Shown: positions 35,841 to 46,817 of the stretch, piece after piece
Layout of the letters: each line of letters opens with the position of its first letter
Position numbering within the stretch: position 1 is the first letter of the stretch
From: Chryseobacterium gleum
Lineage (GTDB): Bacteria; Bacteroidota; Bacteroidia; Flavobacteriales_D; Crocinitomicaceae
Assembly (NCBI GenBank): GCA_945897565.1
Contig: CAMDFN010000001.1
Location: 98,889 to 162,888 of the forward strand
Direction of reading: 5' to 3'
DNA length: 64,000 nucleotides
Program-made: the position numbers and the translations under genes
Notes under the pieces: model-generated
The model's input: the letters and a program-made list of their open reading frames with translations, nothing else
What the model was told of the DNA's origin: nothing
Databases searched by the model: none

Positions 35841-37148
35841 ATGGCTTCTTTTGAAATTTATGGTGGTAAGCCACTCAAAGGTGAAATCATTCCGCAAGGT
35901 GCAAAGAACGAAGCCCTACAAGTGCTTTGCGCACCCTTACTGACATCAGAAAAAGTCACAATCTCAAATGTGCCAGATATTGTCGATGTCAATAAGCTCA
36001 TTGCCCTTCTACAAACGATGGGTGTCAAAGTTGAAAAAGTAGAAAAGGGCACCTATATTTTCCAAGCCAAAGAAATCGACCTCTCTTACCTCGAAACCGA
36101 AGATTTCAAAAAGCGCGCGTCTTCTTTACGCGGCTCCATTATGATTGTAGGGCCTTTGCTCGCACGTTACGGCCGTGGGTTTATACCAAAACCAGGAGGA
36201 GACAAAATTGGCCGACGCCGTTTAGACACTCACTTTGAAGGCTTCGCGCTCTTGGGTGCAAAATTCAACTACGACGCCGGCGAACATTTCTATTCCGTAG
36301 AAGCCGCTGAGCTCAAAGGAACTTTTATCCACCTCGACGAAGCTTCAGTAACCGGAACAGCCAACATCTTAATGGCAGCAGTAATGGCCGAGGGTGAAAC
36401 AACTTTTTATAATGCAGCTTGCGAGCCTTACATTCAGCAACTCTGTAAAATGCTCAATTCCATGGGGGCACAAATCACCGGAATTGGGTCAAATATGCTT
36501 AAAATCCAAGGTGTCAAGTCACTTGGCGGTTGTTTTCACCGCATCTTACCCGACATGATTGAAATTGGCAGTTTCATTGGTTTAGCCGCCATGACCCAAT
36601 CCGAAATCACCATCAAAGATGTATCCTGGGAAAACCTCGGCATCATACCAAATGTTTTCAGAAGACTCGGCATCAAATTGGAGCGCCGTGGCGACGACAT
36701 CTTTATTCCTGCTCAAGAAAAATACGAAATTGAAACTTTCATTGATGGTTCTATCATGACCATCTACGACGCGCCTTGGCCTGGATTTACACCTGACCTC
36801 CTATCTATTATTTTGGTTGTAGCCACTCAGGCAAAAGGATCTGTACTTATCCATCAAAAAATGTTCGAATCTCGCCTGTTCTTTGTCGATAAACTCATCG
36901 ATATGGGTGCCCAAATTATTCTTTGCGATCCGCACCGCGCCACAGTCATAGGCCTCAACCGCGAACACGACCTCAAAGGTATTGAAATGACCTCCCCAGA
37001 CATTCGTGCAGGTGTTTCTCTTTTGATTGCCGCATTATCAGCAAAAGGAAAAAGCGTCATCCACAACATCGAACAAATTGACCGCGGTTACCAAGACATC
37101 GAATACCGCCTCAATAACATTGGTGCCGATATCAGAAGAATCGGATGA
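35841..37148 (+). CDS. murA: UDP-GlcNAc 1-carboxyvinyltransferase MurA, Asp in place of active-site Cys
   Basis: The 435-residue protein has the MurA inside-out barrel motifs: GAKNEALQVL near the N-terminus, the mobile loop KPGGDKIGRRRLDTH and DIRAGVSLLIAAL near the C-terminus. It catalyses the first committed step of peptidoglycan synthesis. In the loop Asp121 stands where E. coli has Cys115, the residue alkylated by fosfomycin. Asp-type MurA enzymes in other bacteria are active and fosfomycin-insensitive. The tlpA-like gene overlaps the stop by ATGA. Confidence 0.94.
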   Translation: MASFEIYGGKPLKGEIIPQGAKNEALQVLCAPLLTSEKVTISNVPDIVDVNKLIALLQTMGVKVEKVEKGTYIFQAKEIDLSYLETEDFKKRASSLRGSIMIVGPLLARYGRGFIPKPGGDKIGRRRLDTHFEGFALLGAKFNYDAGEHFYSVEAAELKGTFIHLDEASVTGTANILMAAVMAEGETTFYNAACEPYIQQLCKMLNSMGAQITGIGSNMLKIQGVKSLGGCFHRILPDMIEIGSFIGLAAMTQSEITIKDVSWENLGIIPNVFRRLGIKLERRGDDIFIPAQEKYEIETFIDGSIMTIYDAPWPGFTPDLLSIILVVATQAKGSVLIHQKMFESRLFFVDKLIDMGAQIILCDPHRATVIGLNREHDLKGIEMTSPDIRAGVSLLIAALSAKGKSVIHNIEQIDRGYQDIEYRLNNIGADIRRIG

Positions 37149-37669
37149 AAAAATCAAGTATCCTCTTCATTGCGCTCGTAGCTGCTTTTGCGTGTTACGC
37201 ATTGTGTTTTCGACAAGAAACATCGGCAACCATGCCGCAAGACACTACCGCTCCTGAAATATCTTTGTTGTCGCCAAAAGGCAAGACACTCAAACTGTCA
37301 AGTTTGCGTGGTAAAATGGTCTTAATAGACTTCTGGGCATCTTGGTGTGGTCCGTGTCGCAAAGAAAGCCCTAATGTAGTGGAGGCCTATCAAAAGTACC
37401 ATCAAAAAGAATTCAAAGCCGCCAAAGGATTCGAAGTATTTAGCGTTTCCCTAGACCGAGACCAAGAAGCTTGGTCACAAGCAATCATTGCAGATAAACT
37501 CGTTTGGAAATACCACGTACTCGATGCGCAAGGTATAGCAGCAGCTAATTACCAAGTTGCAACTATCCCCAATGCCTTTCTTTTGGATGGCAATGGCGTC
37601 ATTGTGGCAAGTGGTGCGCAATTGCGTGGTCTGAACCTGCATATTACCTTAGATAAATTCTTGAAGTAA
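37145..37669 (+). CDS. TlpA/ResA-like thioredoxin-fold protein
   Basis: The 174-residue protein has a hydrophobic N-terminal signal or anchor (about residues 5-22) and a thioredoxin domain of AhpC-TSA type with WASWCGPCRKESP. A cis-Pro region ATIPNAFLL is present. It is probably a periplasmic thiol-disulfide reductant for cytochrome c or cell-envelope proteins. It is translationally coupled to murA. Confidence 0.9.
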   Translation: MKKSSILFIALVAAFACYALCFRQETSATMPQDTTAPEISLLSPKGKTLKLSSLRGKMVLIDFWASWCGPCRKESPNVVEAYQKYHQKEFKAAKGFEVFSVSLDRDQEAWSQAIIADKLVWKYHVLDAQGIAAANYQVATIPNAFLLDGNGVIVASGAQLRGLNLHITLDKFLK

Positions 37670-37678
37670 GTTCAAAAG

Positions 37679-38542
37679 CTAGATGCGCTCCAATACGTAT
37701 GCAATGAGCTCATCCATTGCAGCGTCAATTCCAGTAGAAAAGATTTCCAGCGGCCTATTGGCTACGCCTAAGCAAATACTGGTGCACCTGTGACCGAGCG
37801 CTTTACCCAGCGCAAATATGGCTGAGCTTTCCATCTCAAAGTTGACAATTTGCTGTCCGTTGTAATTGAATTTTTCAAGTGAAAGATGGATATCAGGCAT
37901 TTTACTTGCCAATCTCAAGGACCTACCTTGCGGGCCGTAAAAACCAGAGCTCGTTACTGTGATTCCTTTTCTAATCTTGACCGAATCAAGTTTTGCAACC
38001 ATCTCTTTGTCTGCAGCGCATAAATAGGGTTGTATACCTTCAGGAAAGTTGATTTGTTGGCTGACTTCTCTTAGCAAAATTTGTTCTTCAGCAGAGAAGG
38101 GTATGGGGTAAAAATGAGCAATGTTATCGAGGCCAAGCGCATGTGTGGATAGCACAAAAGAATGTAGTGGCATATTAGCTTGAAGCATTCCGCAAGTTCC
38201 AATGCGTACGATTTCTAAACTGATTTGCTTGTCTTTTTGACTTCTGTTCTTTAAATCGATGTTCACCAAGGCGTCGAGTTCTGCCATGCAAATATCGATG
38301 TTGTCGGTGCCAATACCTGTGGAGAGTACAGTAATGCGTTTGCCTTTGAAGGTGCCGGTATGGCTGATAAATTCGCGGTGTTGAATTTTAAATTCAATGT
38401 GGTCAAAGTTGCAAGATATTTTTGCGACTCTGTCTTGATCTCCAACAAGAATAACTTTTGTGGCAAGTTGCTCGGGCAGAAGACCTAAATGATAAACAGC
38501 TCCTTTTGCATCGAGAACCAATTCTGTTGCTGGAAACTGCAT
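37679..38542 (-). CDS. Nucleoside phosphorylase (PNP/UDP phosphorylase family)
   Basis: The 287-residue protein has VILVGDQDRVAKI, ITVLSTGIGTDNIDI, VRIGTCGMLQ and NFEMESSAIFALGKALGH, the phosphate- and nucleoside-binding motifs of the PNP_UDP_1 family. It cleaves a nucleoside to base and ribose-1-phosphate; uridine phosphorylase is the closest-looking subtype but the base preference is uncertain. Convergent with the tlpA-like gene. Confidence 0.87.
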   Translation of the reverse strand: MQFPATELVLDAKGAVYHLGLLPEQLATKVILVGDQDRVAKISCNFDHIEFKIQHREFISHTGTFKGKRITVLSTGIGTDNIDICMAELDALVNIDLKNRSQKDKQISLEIVRIGTCGMLQANMPLHSFVLSTHALGLDNIAHFYPIPFSAEEQILLREVSQQINFPEGIQPYLCAADKEMVAKLDSVKIRKGITVTSSGFYGPQGRSLRLASKMPDIHLSLEKFNYNGQQIVNFEMESSAIFALGKALGHRCTSICLGVANRPLEIFSTGIDAAMDELIAYVLERI

Positions 38543-38568
38543 AGATCAGAAGCTTAGAAAAAATAGAT

Positions 38569-39318
38569 TTAGAGAGAGCCGAATACTTTGATCAATAAAT
38601 CACTGATCCTTGCGGCCGGATTTTGTCTGATTTTGTCTTCTTCTTGCTGAACCAAAGTAAACAAGCCGGCTATTGCTCTTTCTGTTACAAAAGCATCCAA
38701 ATCGGGGTTTATTTTTTCACCTCCGGTGAGGGTCATGGCTTGGTTGTATTTAGTCATGAGTGGGGTCCATTTGGCGGTAAGGCTCACTTTTGCAGTTGCT
38801 TCTTTTACTTTGGGAAGGAAAGTATTATAGAGCTGCTGACTTGTTTGGTTTTTAAGGAAAGTTGTTGCTGCGCCATTGCCACCTTTGAGAATAGCAAAAC
38901 CATCTTGCACACTCATGTTTGAAATGGCTTGTGTAAAAATAGGTAAGGCTTCTTTAACGGCTTCTTCAGCAGCTCTATTGAGTGTGGTTTCGAATTGCTC
39001 CACTTGGTTAGACATTCCTAGCTGAAGGGCTTTCTCTTTGACTTTTAGTGCATCAGGAGGAAAGGGCAGTCGAATTTGTGCATTTCCTAAAAAGCCATCT
39101 AGTGCCGAGCTTTGATTCACGGAATTTTTGATACCGACTTGTAGCGCTTCTCTGAGGCCAGCAACCACTTCGTCATTACTTAACGCAGGTTTTTGTCCGT
39201 TCGGGATTTGAGTTGGAAGCTGTGTTGGAATTTGCTTGACCAAACCTTTGATGTTTTGTCCGCAAGAAAATTGAACAAAACTGAGGGTAAGGATAAATAG
39301 TGCTGTTGATGGTCTCAT
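38569..39318 (-). CDS. DUF4197 lipoprotein-like protein
   Basis: The 249-residue protein has a signal peptide ending FVQFSCGQ, whose Cys suggests a lipoprotein, followed by DUF4197 features: LSNDEVVAGLREAL, FPPDALKVKEKALQLGM, NRAAEEAVKEALPIF, GDxxAxxxF-like DGFAILKGGNGAATTFLK. The family is mostly alpha-helical with unknown function. It lies 3 bp downstream of the T9SS cargo gene. Confidence 0.87.
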   Translation of the reverse strand: MRPSTALFILTLSFVQFSCGQNIKGLVKQIPTQLPTQIPNGQKPALSNDEVVAGLREALQVGIKNSVNQSSALDGFLGNAQIRLPFPPDALKVKEKALQLGMSNQVEQFETTLNRAAEEAVKEALPIFTQAISNMSVQDGFAILKGGNGAATTFLKNQTSQQLYNTFLPKVKEATAKVSLTAKWTPLMTKYNQAMTLTGGEKINPDLDAFVTERAIAGLFTLVQQEEDKIRQNPAARISDLLIKVFGSL

Positions 39319-39321
39319 ATG

Positions 39322-42069
39322 TTAGCGAATCACATGAATCATGCCAGTTTTAAGGGTTTTGCCATCGGTATCTTTGTCTTTGAACCAAGCTTTCCAAGTA
39401 TAGGTGCCCGGCTGAACTTTGACACCGTTGTAATAGCCATCCCAGAAACCTTTGGTGTCAAATGTTTCCCAAATGACTTCTCCCCAGCGGTTGAAGATTT
39501 CAAGGTGGAAGTTCTCGAAGTCGATGCCCTCTACATAAAAAGCCCAAACTTGGTTGTGTTCGTCGTCGTCTGGGGTAAATGCTGTTGGCGCATAGAAAAT
39601 GACATCAGAAACGACATCGATATCAATGGTAATGGAGTCAGAACAGCCGTCTACGGTTGTAACTGTTAACATAATTGGGTAGGTACCCATGATGCCTTCT
39701 GGGTAGGTGATCATGGCGCTAGAACCTGTGCTTGCAATGTTAGTAGATCCTGGTGAGGACCAACTGTACTGAGCGATGTTGCCCATTGAGACGTCATTGG
39801 TTTGCACCGTTGTTTCAAACCAAGTAACAGGGTTTTTAGAGATGGTGAAATTAGCAGTTGGGTTGTCGGTCACGGTCACGTGATCATCAAAGAAACCATT
39901 GTAAATACAGCCATGAATAGAGGTCATTACCACCGAAAGATCGTAGACACCGGGCTGTATAATAGTATGAAAAAGGTCGTCTTGATTAGGGACCGTAAAG
40001 CTGTCGCCATTGGAGAACAGATAAGAAGTACTTGAAATATCCTGGCCGTTAGTGGACATATTGTGTAACTGGAAATCACCGGGTGTACAGATTTGGTTGT
40101 CTACGGCAGTAATCACAGGGATGATTTCTAAAGGGAAGATGATGGTCATGCATTCGGTAGTGGTTGGCGAACCGCAAGCTTCGCTGAGCGTAACGCAGTA
40201 AACTGTACCGGAGTTGATCGGGTCAACGGTGATGCCTGTGCCATTGCCAATCGGAATGCCGTTTTCTGTCCATGAGAAGGTGTAAGCGCTTGAGCCACCA
40301 GCGCCAAGTGCAGAAAGCAAGATGCTAGACTCTGAACAAATCATGGTGTCTTGTGTCAAGAAGGTGATGTCGAGTGGGCTTGGCTGAGAGATATTTACAG
40401 AGATGCTTTGGATACAGCCGTTTGCATCGGTTACCGTACAGGTGTGGAGACCAGCGCCGAGGTCAAGGGCAGTAGCGCTTAACGATGCAGAGATGTCCCA
40501 GTCGTAAGTATATGGAGCTGTTCCGAGCGTCACATCGATGGTAGCTTGGCCGTTTGCTATGGTATAACAGTTGGCATCAATGACGTTAATTGCATTGAGT
40601 ACCATTGCTGGAACTTCTGAAATGGTTACATAAATAGTATCTGAACAACCTGTAGTGTTTGAGGCATAGCACCAATAGTTGCCAGCGCTAAGGCCGGTTG
40701 CTGTTTGGGTGTTTTGGCCGTTGCTCCACTGATAGGTGATCACGCCAGTTGCGGGTGTGACGTTGGCGGTAGCCGATCCATCATTGCCCCCGGGGCAAGA
40801 AACGAGTGTAGTTGTGGCCGTAAAAGTAGCAGGTGTATCGCCCACTATTGCTGTTGCTGTTGCGCTACAACCGTTGCCGTCGATTTGGGTAACCGTGTAG
40901 GTGCCCGCAAAAAGGTTTGCAACCGGATTTCCGGTGATGGCACCTGGGTTCCAAGTGTATGTGCAAGGCGTCGGTGAACCAGCGCCTGGCACAGCCGTGG
41001 CGCTTCCTACACCCTGTGTGCAAACATCGGGTAAGGTGGTTGTAGTTACGGAAGGAGTTGCGCGGGTAATCCAGGTGGTGTCTTGGGTAATGGAGCCAAT
41101 GCTGGTTCCGCAGGCCGCGCCAGATAAGAAGTAGCCGGTGGTTCCGGGCGGAACAATATTGACGTTGAGCGTACCGTTGTTGTATGGAAAGGTTTGGTTG
41201 TTGGTGTTGGCCCAAACAAAGTTGCTACCTGGGCTATTGACCATTAAATAGGGGATCTGCGACATCGTGTAAGAGGCCGTGTTGCTTGGCGCTGTCGGCA
41301 AAAATCTGCGGCCGTCTTGGTTGGCACCCCAAACGGAGTTATTTCTACCTGGAGTGATGTGCGCGGTAGGCATTGGCATGTTGTTTTCGGAACCTTGGAT
41401 AGCCAAGCCACCGTTCCATCCGGAGCAAATAGGTTTGTTACCGATGTGCAATTCAAAAATATTAGAGGTTTCGTACATGACAATAGCCATGTAGTTGCAT
41501 TGTGAAGTACAACTGAACATCAAGATGTTTTTGTACAAAACAACGAATTTTCTGTTGGGAGCAGTGCCCAAGGTTTGGTATTGAATTTGGCCACCTAAAG
41601 ACGGGTTGATGTCTTGGTAGGTGAGCATGATGGTATTTTTTGCAGAGGTAAATCCTGCGTTTGGTAAAGTTCCAACACCATTTAAAGCCCATGGGCAATA
41701 GCCGCCAGCATTTGCGAGGTTGAAAGAAACCAAACCATTGGAGCCAATTACACACTGACTGTAGGTGTTGCCGTAAAAGCTAAATGGGAAACCGATATTG
41801 ACTGTGCCAGACCAAGCGTCGTCAGAAAGGGATACGTTGGTAGGTGCATTGAGGTAAAGACCCGCAGCGGTACCGGGGGTGGTTCCGGTATTGCAATTGT
41901 TAATGATGACCGTTTGTCCAGGGCAAACAGTAGCATCTTGACCTAAACACAAAGTAACGGGGCCTTGTGCATTTGCATTCGTGGCGTTCATTATGAAGGT
42001 GAATGCAATGAGTAAAGAACCGCAAATAGTTGCGAATAGAGTTGATTTTATTTTCATGTTGGTCTTCAT
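39322..42069 (-). CDS. Large secreted protein with T9SS type B (gliding-associated) C-terminal domain
   Basis: From the Met at 42069 the protein has 915 residues and a signal peptide (ATICGSLLIAFTFIMNATNANAQ). The middle has several SprB-like repeat segments (for example SCPGGNDGSATANVTPATG and CTYTWNPGAITGNPVANLFAG) and PKD-like domains (about 650-820). The C-terminus (YAPTAFTPDDDEHNQVW ... IFNRWGEVIWET ... VQPGTYTWKA) is the type B secretion signal. Such proteins are exported by the type IX system, often as adhesins for gliding or attachment. It ends MIHVIR, without the usual Arg-rich end. Confidence 0.9.
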   Translation of the reverse strand: MKTNMKIKSTLFATICGSLLIAFTFIMNATNANAQGPVTLCLGQDATVCPGQTVIINNCNTGTTPGTAAGLYLNAPTNVSLSDDAWSGTVNIGFPFSFYGNTYSQCVIGSNGLVSFNLANAGGYCPWALNGVGTLPNAGFTSAKNTIMLTYQDINPSLGGQIQYQTLGTAPNRKFVVLYKNILMFSCTSQCNYMAIVMYETSNIFELHIGNKPICSGWNGGLAIQGSENNMPMPTAHITPGRNNSVWGANQDGRRFLPTAPSNTASYTMSQIPYLMVNSPGSNFVWANTNNQTFPYNNGTLNVNIVPPGTTGYFLSGAACGTSIGSITQDTTWITRATPSVTTTTLPDVCTQGVGSATAVPGAGSPTPCTYTWNPGAITGNPVANLFAGTYTVTQIDGNGCSATATAIVGDTPATFTATTTLVSCPGGNDGSATANVTPATGVITYQWSNGQNTQTATGLSAGNYWCYASNTTGCSDTIYVTISEVPAMVLNAINVIDANCYTIANGQATIDVTLGTAPYTYDWDISASLSATALDLGAGLHTCTVTDANGCIQSISVNISQPSPLDITFLTQDTMICSESSILLSALGAGGSSAYTFSWTENGIPIGNGTGITVDPINSGTVYCVTLSEACGSPTTTECMTIIFPLEIIPVITAVDNQICTPGDFQLHNMSTNGQDISSTSYLFSNGDSFTVPNQDDLFHTIIQPGVYDLSVVMTSIHGCIYNGFFDDHVTVTDNPTANFTISKNPVTWFETTVQTNDVSMGNIAQYSWSSPGSTNIASTGSSAMITYPEGIMGTYPIMLTVTTVDGCSDSITIDIDVVSDVIFYAPTAFTPDDDEHNQVWAFYVEGIDFENFHLEIFNRWGEVIWETFDTKGFWDGYYNGVKVQPGTYTWKAWFKDKDTDGKTLKTGMIHVIR

Positions 42070-42191
42070 CTTATAGTAGGTACTCACCGCAAACGTAAAA
42101 GTAGCGGTTTGGGTTGCTTTGCGTGGGGTAAAAATAAGTACTTTTTTGTCGAAGGTCAAATTTCAGGGTATTGATTTGCTGCGCGCTTTAA

Positions 42192-42214
42192 ATTAGTGTC
42201 AATTTGACACTAAT
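42192..42214. promoter_or_regulatory. Perfect 23-bp palindrome upstream of gdhA
   Basis: Arms ATTAGTGTCA and TGACACTAAT are separated by ATT. It lies between the divergent T9SS cargo gene and gdhA, 42 bp upstream of gdhA's TAnnTTTG element. The TGTCA-N3-TGACA core resembles CRP/FNR-family sites in form. No regulator is identified. Confidence 0.6.
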
Positions 42215-42255
42215 AAAATGTTGAAAAAAGATGCTTTTTGGACCCTATTTTGAAT

Positions 42256-42263
42256 TATTTTTG
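42256..42263 (+). promoter_or_regulatory. TAnnTTTG element upstream of gdhA
   Basis: TATTTTTG lies 36 bp before the gdhA ATG. A TTTTTG at 42235-42240 may serve as the distal element, though its spacing is short. Confidence 0.45.
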
Positions 42264-42292
42264 CCCAAGTTTATAAACTAAAACATTATTAA

Positions 42293-43654
<1,362 letters not shown>

Positions 43655-43678
43655 GTCAACCAAAATATTTTTACTTAG

Positions 43679-43710
43679 AAAAGGCCTTCTCTCGAAGGCC
43701 TTTTTTATTT
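43679..43710 (+). terminator. Rho-independent terminator of gdhA
   Basis: AAAAGGCCTTC pairs with GAAGGCCTTTT across a TCTC loop (11-bp stem), followed by T-rich sequence. It lies 24 bp after the gdhA stop and ends just before the next ATG at 43719. Confidence 0.9.
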
Positions 43711-43718
43711 TTACAACA

Positions 43719-44210
43719 ATGTTGTCTCGACTGCTACTCTTTTTCGTACTTTTTGAAAGTTCACCTTTACCTGCTCAATATGCTCTTGGAATAGGTGCCT
43801 CACTACATCGTTATGATCAGGTCCTAAGTCTCCATTATCTAAAAGGATTTCGTTGTGGTGGTTTAGGCGTATCAGGCGGGCTTGGTGTAGAACGCAGCTT
43901 GCAAGGTGCTCTTGCACCGCAAATCGGATTGTCTTGGCAAAGTGACCTTCCACAAAAAGCGCATGGCACGGTAGTTCCAATTTATACAATCGCTTATCAA
44001 GTAGATTTTCAGAAGTCAAGTTTTTTGGATATGCATCAAGGTGTATATGTTGGTTTGGGAATTTGTTTTGGAAAAAGTTCACGGTATCAGGTGCAATTAT
44101 TAGGTGGTTTTGTTCGAGAGCGCTTGTTACAAACCCAAGCGCCAGTAATTCCGGTTTTTTTGAATCCGCAGTTGCAATTCACTTATTATCTCTCCGCTAG
44201 AAAAAAATGA
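43719..44210 (+). CDS. Exported hypothetical protein, possible beta-barrel
   Basis: The frame opens at 43635 inside gdhA's end and terminator; the ATG at 43719 (MLSRLLLFFVLFESSPLPAQ) gives a signal peptide and 163 residues. Alternating hydrophobic Gly-rich strands and the final aromatic LQFTYYLSARKK suggest a small outer-membrane beta-barrel. No family is recognised. Its TGA overlaps the GDPD gene start by ATGA. Confidence 0.6.
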   Translation: MLSRLLLFFVLFESSPLPAQYALGIGASLHRYDQVLSLHYLKGFRCGGLGVSGGLGVERSLQGALAPQIGLSWQSDLPQKAHGTVVPIYTIAYQVDFQKSSFLDMHQGVYVGLGICFGKSSRYQVQLLGGFVRERLLQTQAPVIPVFLNPQLQFTYYLSARKK

Positions 44211-45025
44211 AGTATCTCAGAAGTTTGAAATTTTCGCATTTACCTTATTTGCTACTTTATACAGCACTATTCTTTTCTTGTAACAAACAAGAATCCTATC
44301 CAGCAGTGCAGGTATTTGGTCATGCGGGAATGGGGATGGATATCGGAATGAGTGCTTTTCATGACAATTCCTTAGAAGCAATTCAATTAGCGCTGACTTT
44401 GCCAACCATGAACGGTGTAGAGGTTGACGTGCGCATGAGTGCCGATGGTACACTTTGGTTGTATCATGAAAATACCCTAGAGGCCCATACCGACGGTGAG
44501 GGTTGTATTTTTGAAAAAACAGACGTGGAGCTTGAAAAACTCCGCTACAAAAGTTTGCACCGTGAAAAACTAGTCCGTTTGGAGGCCATTTGGCCGCTCT
44601 TGGACTCAGGTCACGCAATAATTTTAGACCTCAAACACTGGAATGCATGCACGGAAGGGTACGTCGATATAGCACTTTTTCAGCAAGCAATCTATGACAT
44701 TCCAATCCAATACAGAGCCCAAATCATATTGGATTCTTCCAATCCTAATTGGTTGGCGGCCCTGAGTCAAGATTTCAAGGTGGTGTATGCTACGGTTTCT
44801 TTTGAGGAGGGCTTGCAGCGCCTTGAAAAAGTCCCTGCAGTTGCTGGTTTGATGATGCGCAGCAAAGATATTACCGCTGCGCAAATTGCACTATTAAAAA
44901 CACTCGATAAAGAAAGTTATCTTTTTGAAATGCGTTCAAGCAAAAAACAAAGGGCCGCTTTACAAAAGCAGCCCTCGGCAATATTAGCTGATGACCCCCG
45001 CGGTGCGTTGGTCATTAGGGATTGA
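44207..45025 (+). CDS. Glycerophosphodiester phosphodiesterase family lipoprotein
   Basis: The 272-residue protein has a lipoprotein signal (LLYTALFFSC), then VFGHAGMGMD and HDNSLEAIQLAL, NGVEVDVRMSADGTLWLYHE (metal-binding Glu/Asp and second His), the GDPD TIM-barrel motifs. The canonical HRG of many GDPDs reads HAG here. It hydrolyses glycerophosphodiesters to glycerol-3-phosphate, presumably in the periplasm. Convergent with gcvT, 2 bp between stops. Confidence 0.82.
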   Translation: MKYLRSLKFSHLPYLLLYTALFFSCNKQESYPAVQVFGHAGMGMDIGMSAFHDNSLEAIQLALTLPTMNGVEVDVRMSADGTLWLYHENTLEAHTDGEGCIFEKTDVELEKLRYKSLHREKLVRLEAIWPLLDSGHAIILDLKHWNACTEGYVDIALFQQAIYDIPIQYRAQIILDSSNPNWLAALSQDFKVVYATVSFEEGLQRLEKVPAVAGLMMRSKDITAAQIALLKTLDKESYLFEMRSSKKQRAALQKQPSAILADDPRGALVIRD

Positions 45026-45027
45026 AG

Positions 45028-46110
45028 TTAGGCCTTGTAAAAAGGCAATTTAACAACTTTGGCCCTGATTCCTTTTTCTCTGATTTCAATGAAGATTTCG
45101 GAGTCGGGCGCGCTGTGTGTGGTGTGTACATAACCCAAACCGATGGCAATTTTCATACTCGGAGACATCGTGCCTGAGGTTACTTTACCGATCACTGCGC
45201 CGCTTGCATCTAAAATAGGGTAGTCGTGGCGAGGAATGCCGCGCTCTGTCATTTCAAAAGCGACTAATTTTCTGGTTACGCCGGCTTCTTTTTGTGCTTT
45301 CAAGTATGCGGCATCGGTGAAGTCTTTGGTGAATTTTGTGATCCAGCCAAGGCCTGCCTCTAGTGGCGAGGTGCTGTCGTCGATGTCATTGCCGTAAAGG
45401 CAAAAGCCCATTTCCAAACGAAGGGTATCGCGTGCGGCAAGGCCAATTGGTTTGATTCCCCAGTTGGCACCGGCGTTAAACACGGCATCCCATAATTTTT
45501 CTGCGTCTTCATTCTTGACATACACTTCAAAGCCACCTGAACCTGTGTAACCCGTAGCTGAAACCATGATGTTTTCAATGCCCGCAAAAGTACCGTACTG
45601 AAAAGTGTAGTAGGTCATGTTGCTTAAGTCAATAGAGGTGAGGCTTTGCATGGCTTGCGCTGCTTTTGGCCCTTGAATAGCAAGCAATGCATATTGGTCA
45701 GATAAGTTTTGCATTTCTACACCGAGATCATTGTGGCTGGCAATCCAGTCCCAATCTTTTTCGATGTTGGAAGCATTGACAACGATAAAATAAGTTTCGG
45801 CATCAATTCTGTAGATAATAAGGTCGTCAACAATACCGCCTTCGCCATTTGGCATGCAGCTGTATTGTGCTTTGCCATCAAAAAGCACGGCTGCATCGTT
45901 GCTGCATACTTTTTGAATAAGCGCCAAGGCGTTTGGGCCTTTGAGTAAGAACTCACCCATGTGGGAAACGTCAAAAACGCCAACGCCATTGCGGACGGTG
46001 TCGTGTTCTGCATTGACGCCTTCGTATTGAACGGGCATGTTGTATCCCGCAAACGGTACTAATTTGGCACCGAGTTCGGTGTGTTTGTGAGTGAGGGCTG
46101 TATTTTTCAT
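45028..46110 (-). CDS. gcvT: Aminomethyltransferase (glycine cleavage T-protein)
   Basis: The 360-residue protein begins [29 protein letters not shown] and has [29 protein letters not shown] and [18 protein letters not shown], conserved in GcvT. It transfers the methylene group of glycine to tetrahydrofolate. It follows efp with 1 bp between. Its partner lipoamide dehydrogenase is encoded at 31459. Confidence 0.95.
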   Translation of the reverse strand: MKNTALTHKHTELGAKLVPFAGYNMPVQYEGVNAEHDTVRNGVGVFDVSHMGEFLLKGPNALALIQKVCSNDAAVLFDGKAQYSCMPNGEGGIVDDLIIYRIDAETYFIVVNASNIEKDWDWIASHNDLGVEMQNLSDQYALLAIQGPKAAQAMQSLTSIDLSNMTYYTFQYGTFAGIENIMVSATGYTGSGGFEVYVKNEDAEKLWDAVFNAGANWGIKPIGLAARDTLRLEMGFCLYGNDIDDSTSPLEAGLGWITKFTKDFTDAAYLKAQKEAGVTRKLVAFEMTERGIPRHDYPILDASGAVIGKVTSGTMSPSMKIAIGLGYVHTTHSAPDSEIFIEIREKGIRAKVVKLPFYKA

Positions 46111-46111
46111 T

Positions 46112-46678
46112 TTATCCTTTAACGCGCTCTACGTAAACACCTGTACGGGTGTCGATTTTGATGACCTCACCGTTGTCGATGAACAAAGGAACGCGAACCT
46201 CTGCGCCTGTTGCAATTGTAGCTGGTTTCATGGAGTTGGTAGCGGTGTCGCCTTTAACGCCTGGCTCAGTGTAGGTTACTTCTGAGATGATATACATTGG
46301 GAGTTCTACAACAAGTGGTGATTCTTCTTCGGCATGGTAAAGGATATTGACGATCATTCCTTCTTGTAAGAAACCTGGTTTTTCGACCATTTTGAGTGGA
46401 ATATTGACTTGCTCAAAAGATTCGTTGTTCATGAAAATATAAGCGTCAGACTCTTGGTAAAGATATTGGTATTCGCGGTTTTCAATGCGAACAGTCTCAA
46501 TTTTGTGACCTGCTGAGAAGGTGTGGTCGAGTACTTTTCCCGATTCAATTTGGCGCATTTTGGTGCGCACAAAAGCGGGGCCTTTACCGGGCTTCACATG
46601 CTGAAATTCAATGATTTGAAAGAGTTTCTCGTTGTGCTTGATGCACAAACCGTTGCGGATATCTGCAGTATTTGCCAT
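46112..46678 (-). CDS. efp: Translation elongation factor P
   Basis: The 188-residue protein has the three-domain EF-P layout. The modification loop reads [16 protein letters not shown] with Lys at the tip, and the C-terminus has [27 protein letters not shown] rescues ribosomes stalled at polyproline. The gene is upstream of gcvT in one transcript and divergent from parE. Confidence 0.96.
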   Translation of the reverse strand: MANTADIRNGLCIKHNEKLFQIIEFQHVKPGKGPAFVRTKMRQIESGKVLDHTFSAGHKIETVRIENREYQYLYQESDAYIFMNNESFEQVNIPLKMVEKPGFLQEGMIVNILYHAEEESPLVVELPMYIISEVTYTEPGVKGDTATNSMKPATIATGAEVRVPLFIDNGEVIKIDTRTGVYVERVKG

Positions 46679-46764
46679 AATTCTAATTCAATTTGAGGGC
46701 AAATATAGCCGAATTCCTATTGTTATCAACACATTTAGTTTATAATTTCCGTCTAGCGAGCGGC

Positions 46765-46792
46765 TTGCGAGCGCATTAGATTGTTATTTTTG
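46765..46792 (+). promoter_or_regulatory. Promoter of parE-parC
   Basis: TTG at 46765-46767 and TATTTTTG at 46785-46792 are 17 bp apart, close to the Bacteroidota -33/-7 spacing. The ATG of parE follows at 46818. Confidence 0.6.
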
Positions 46793-46817
46793 TTTATTCC
46801 AAATTTTGTAAAGCTAC

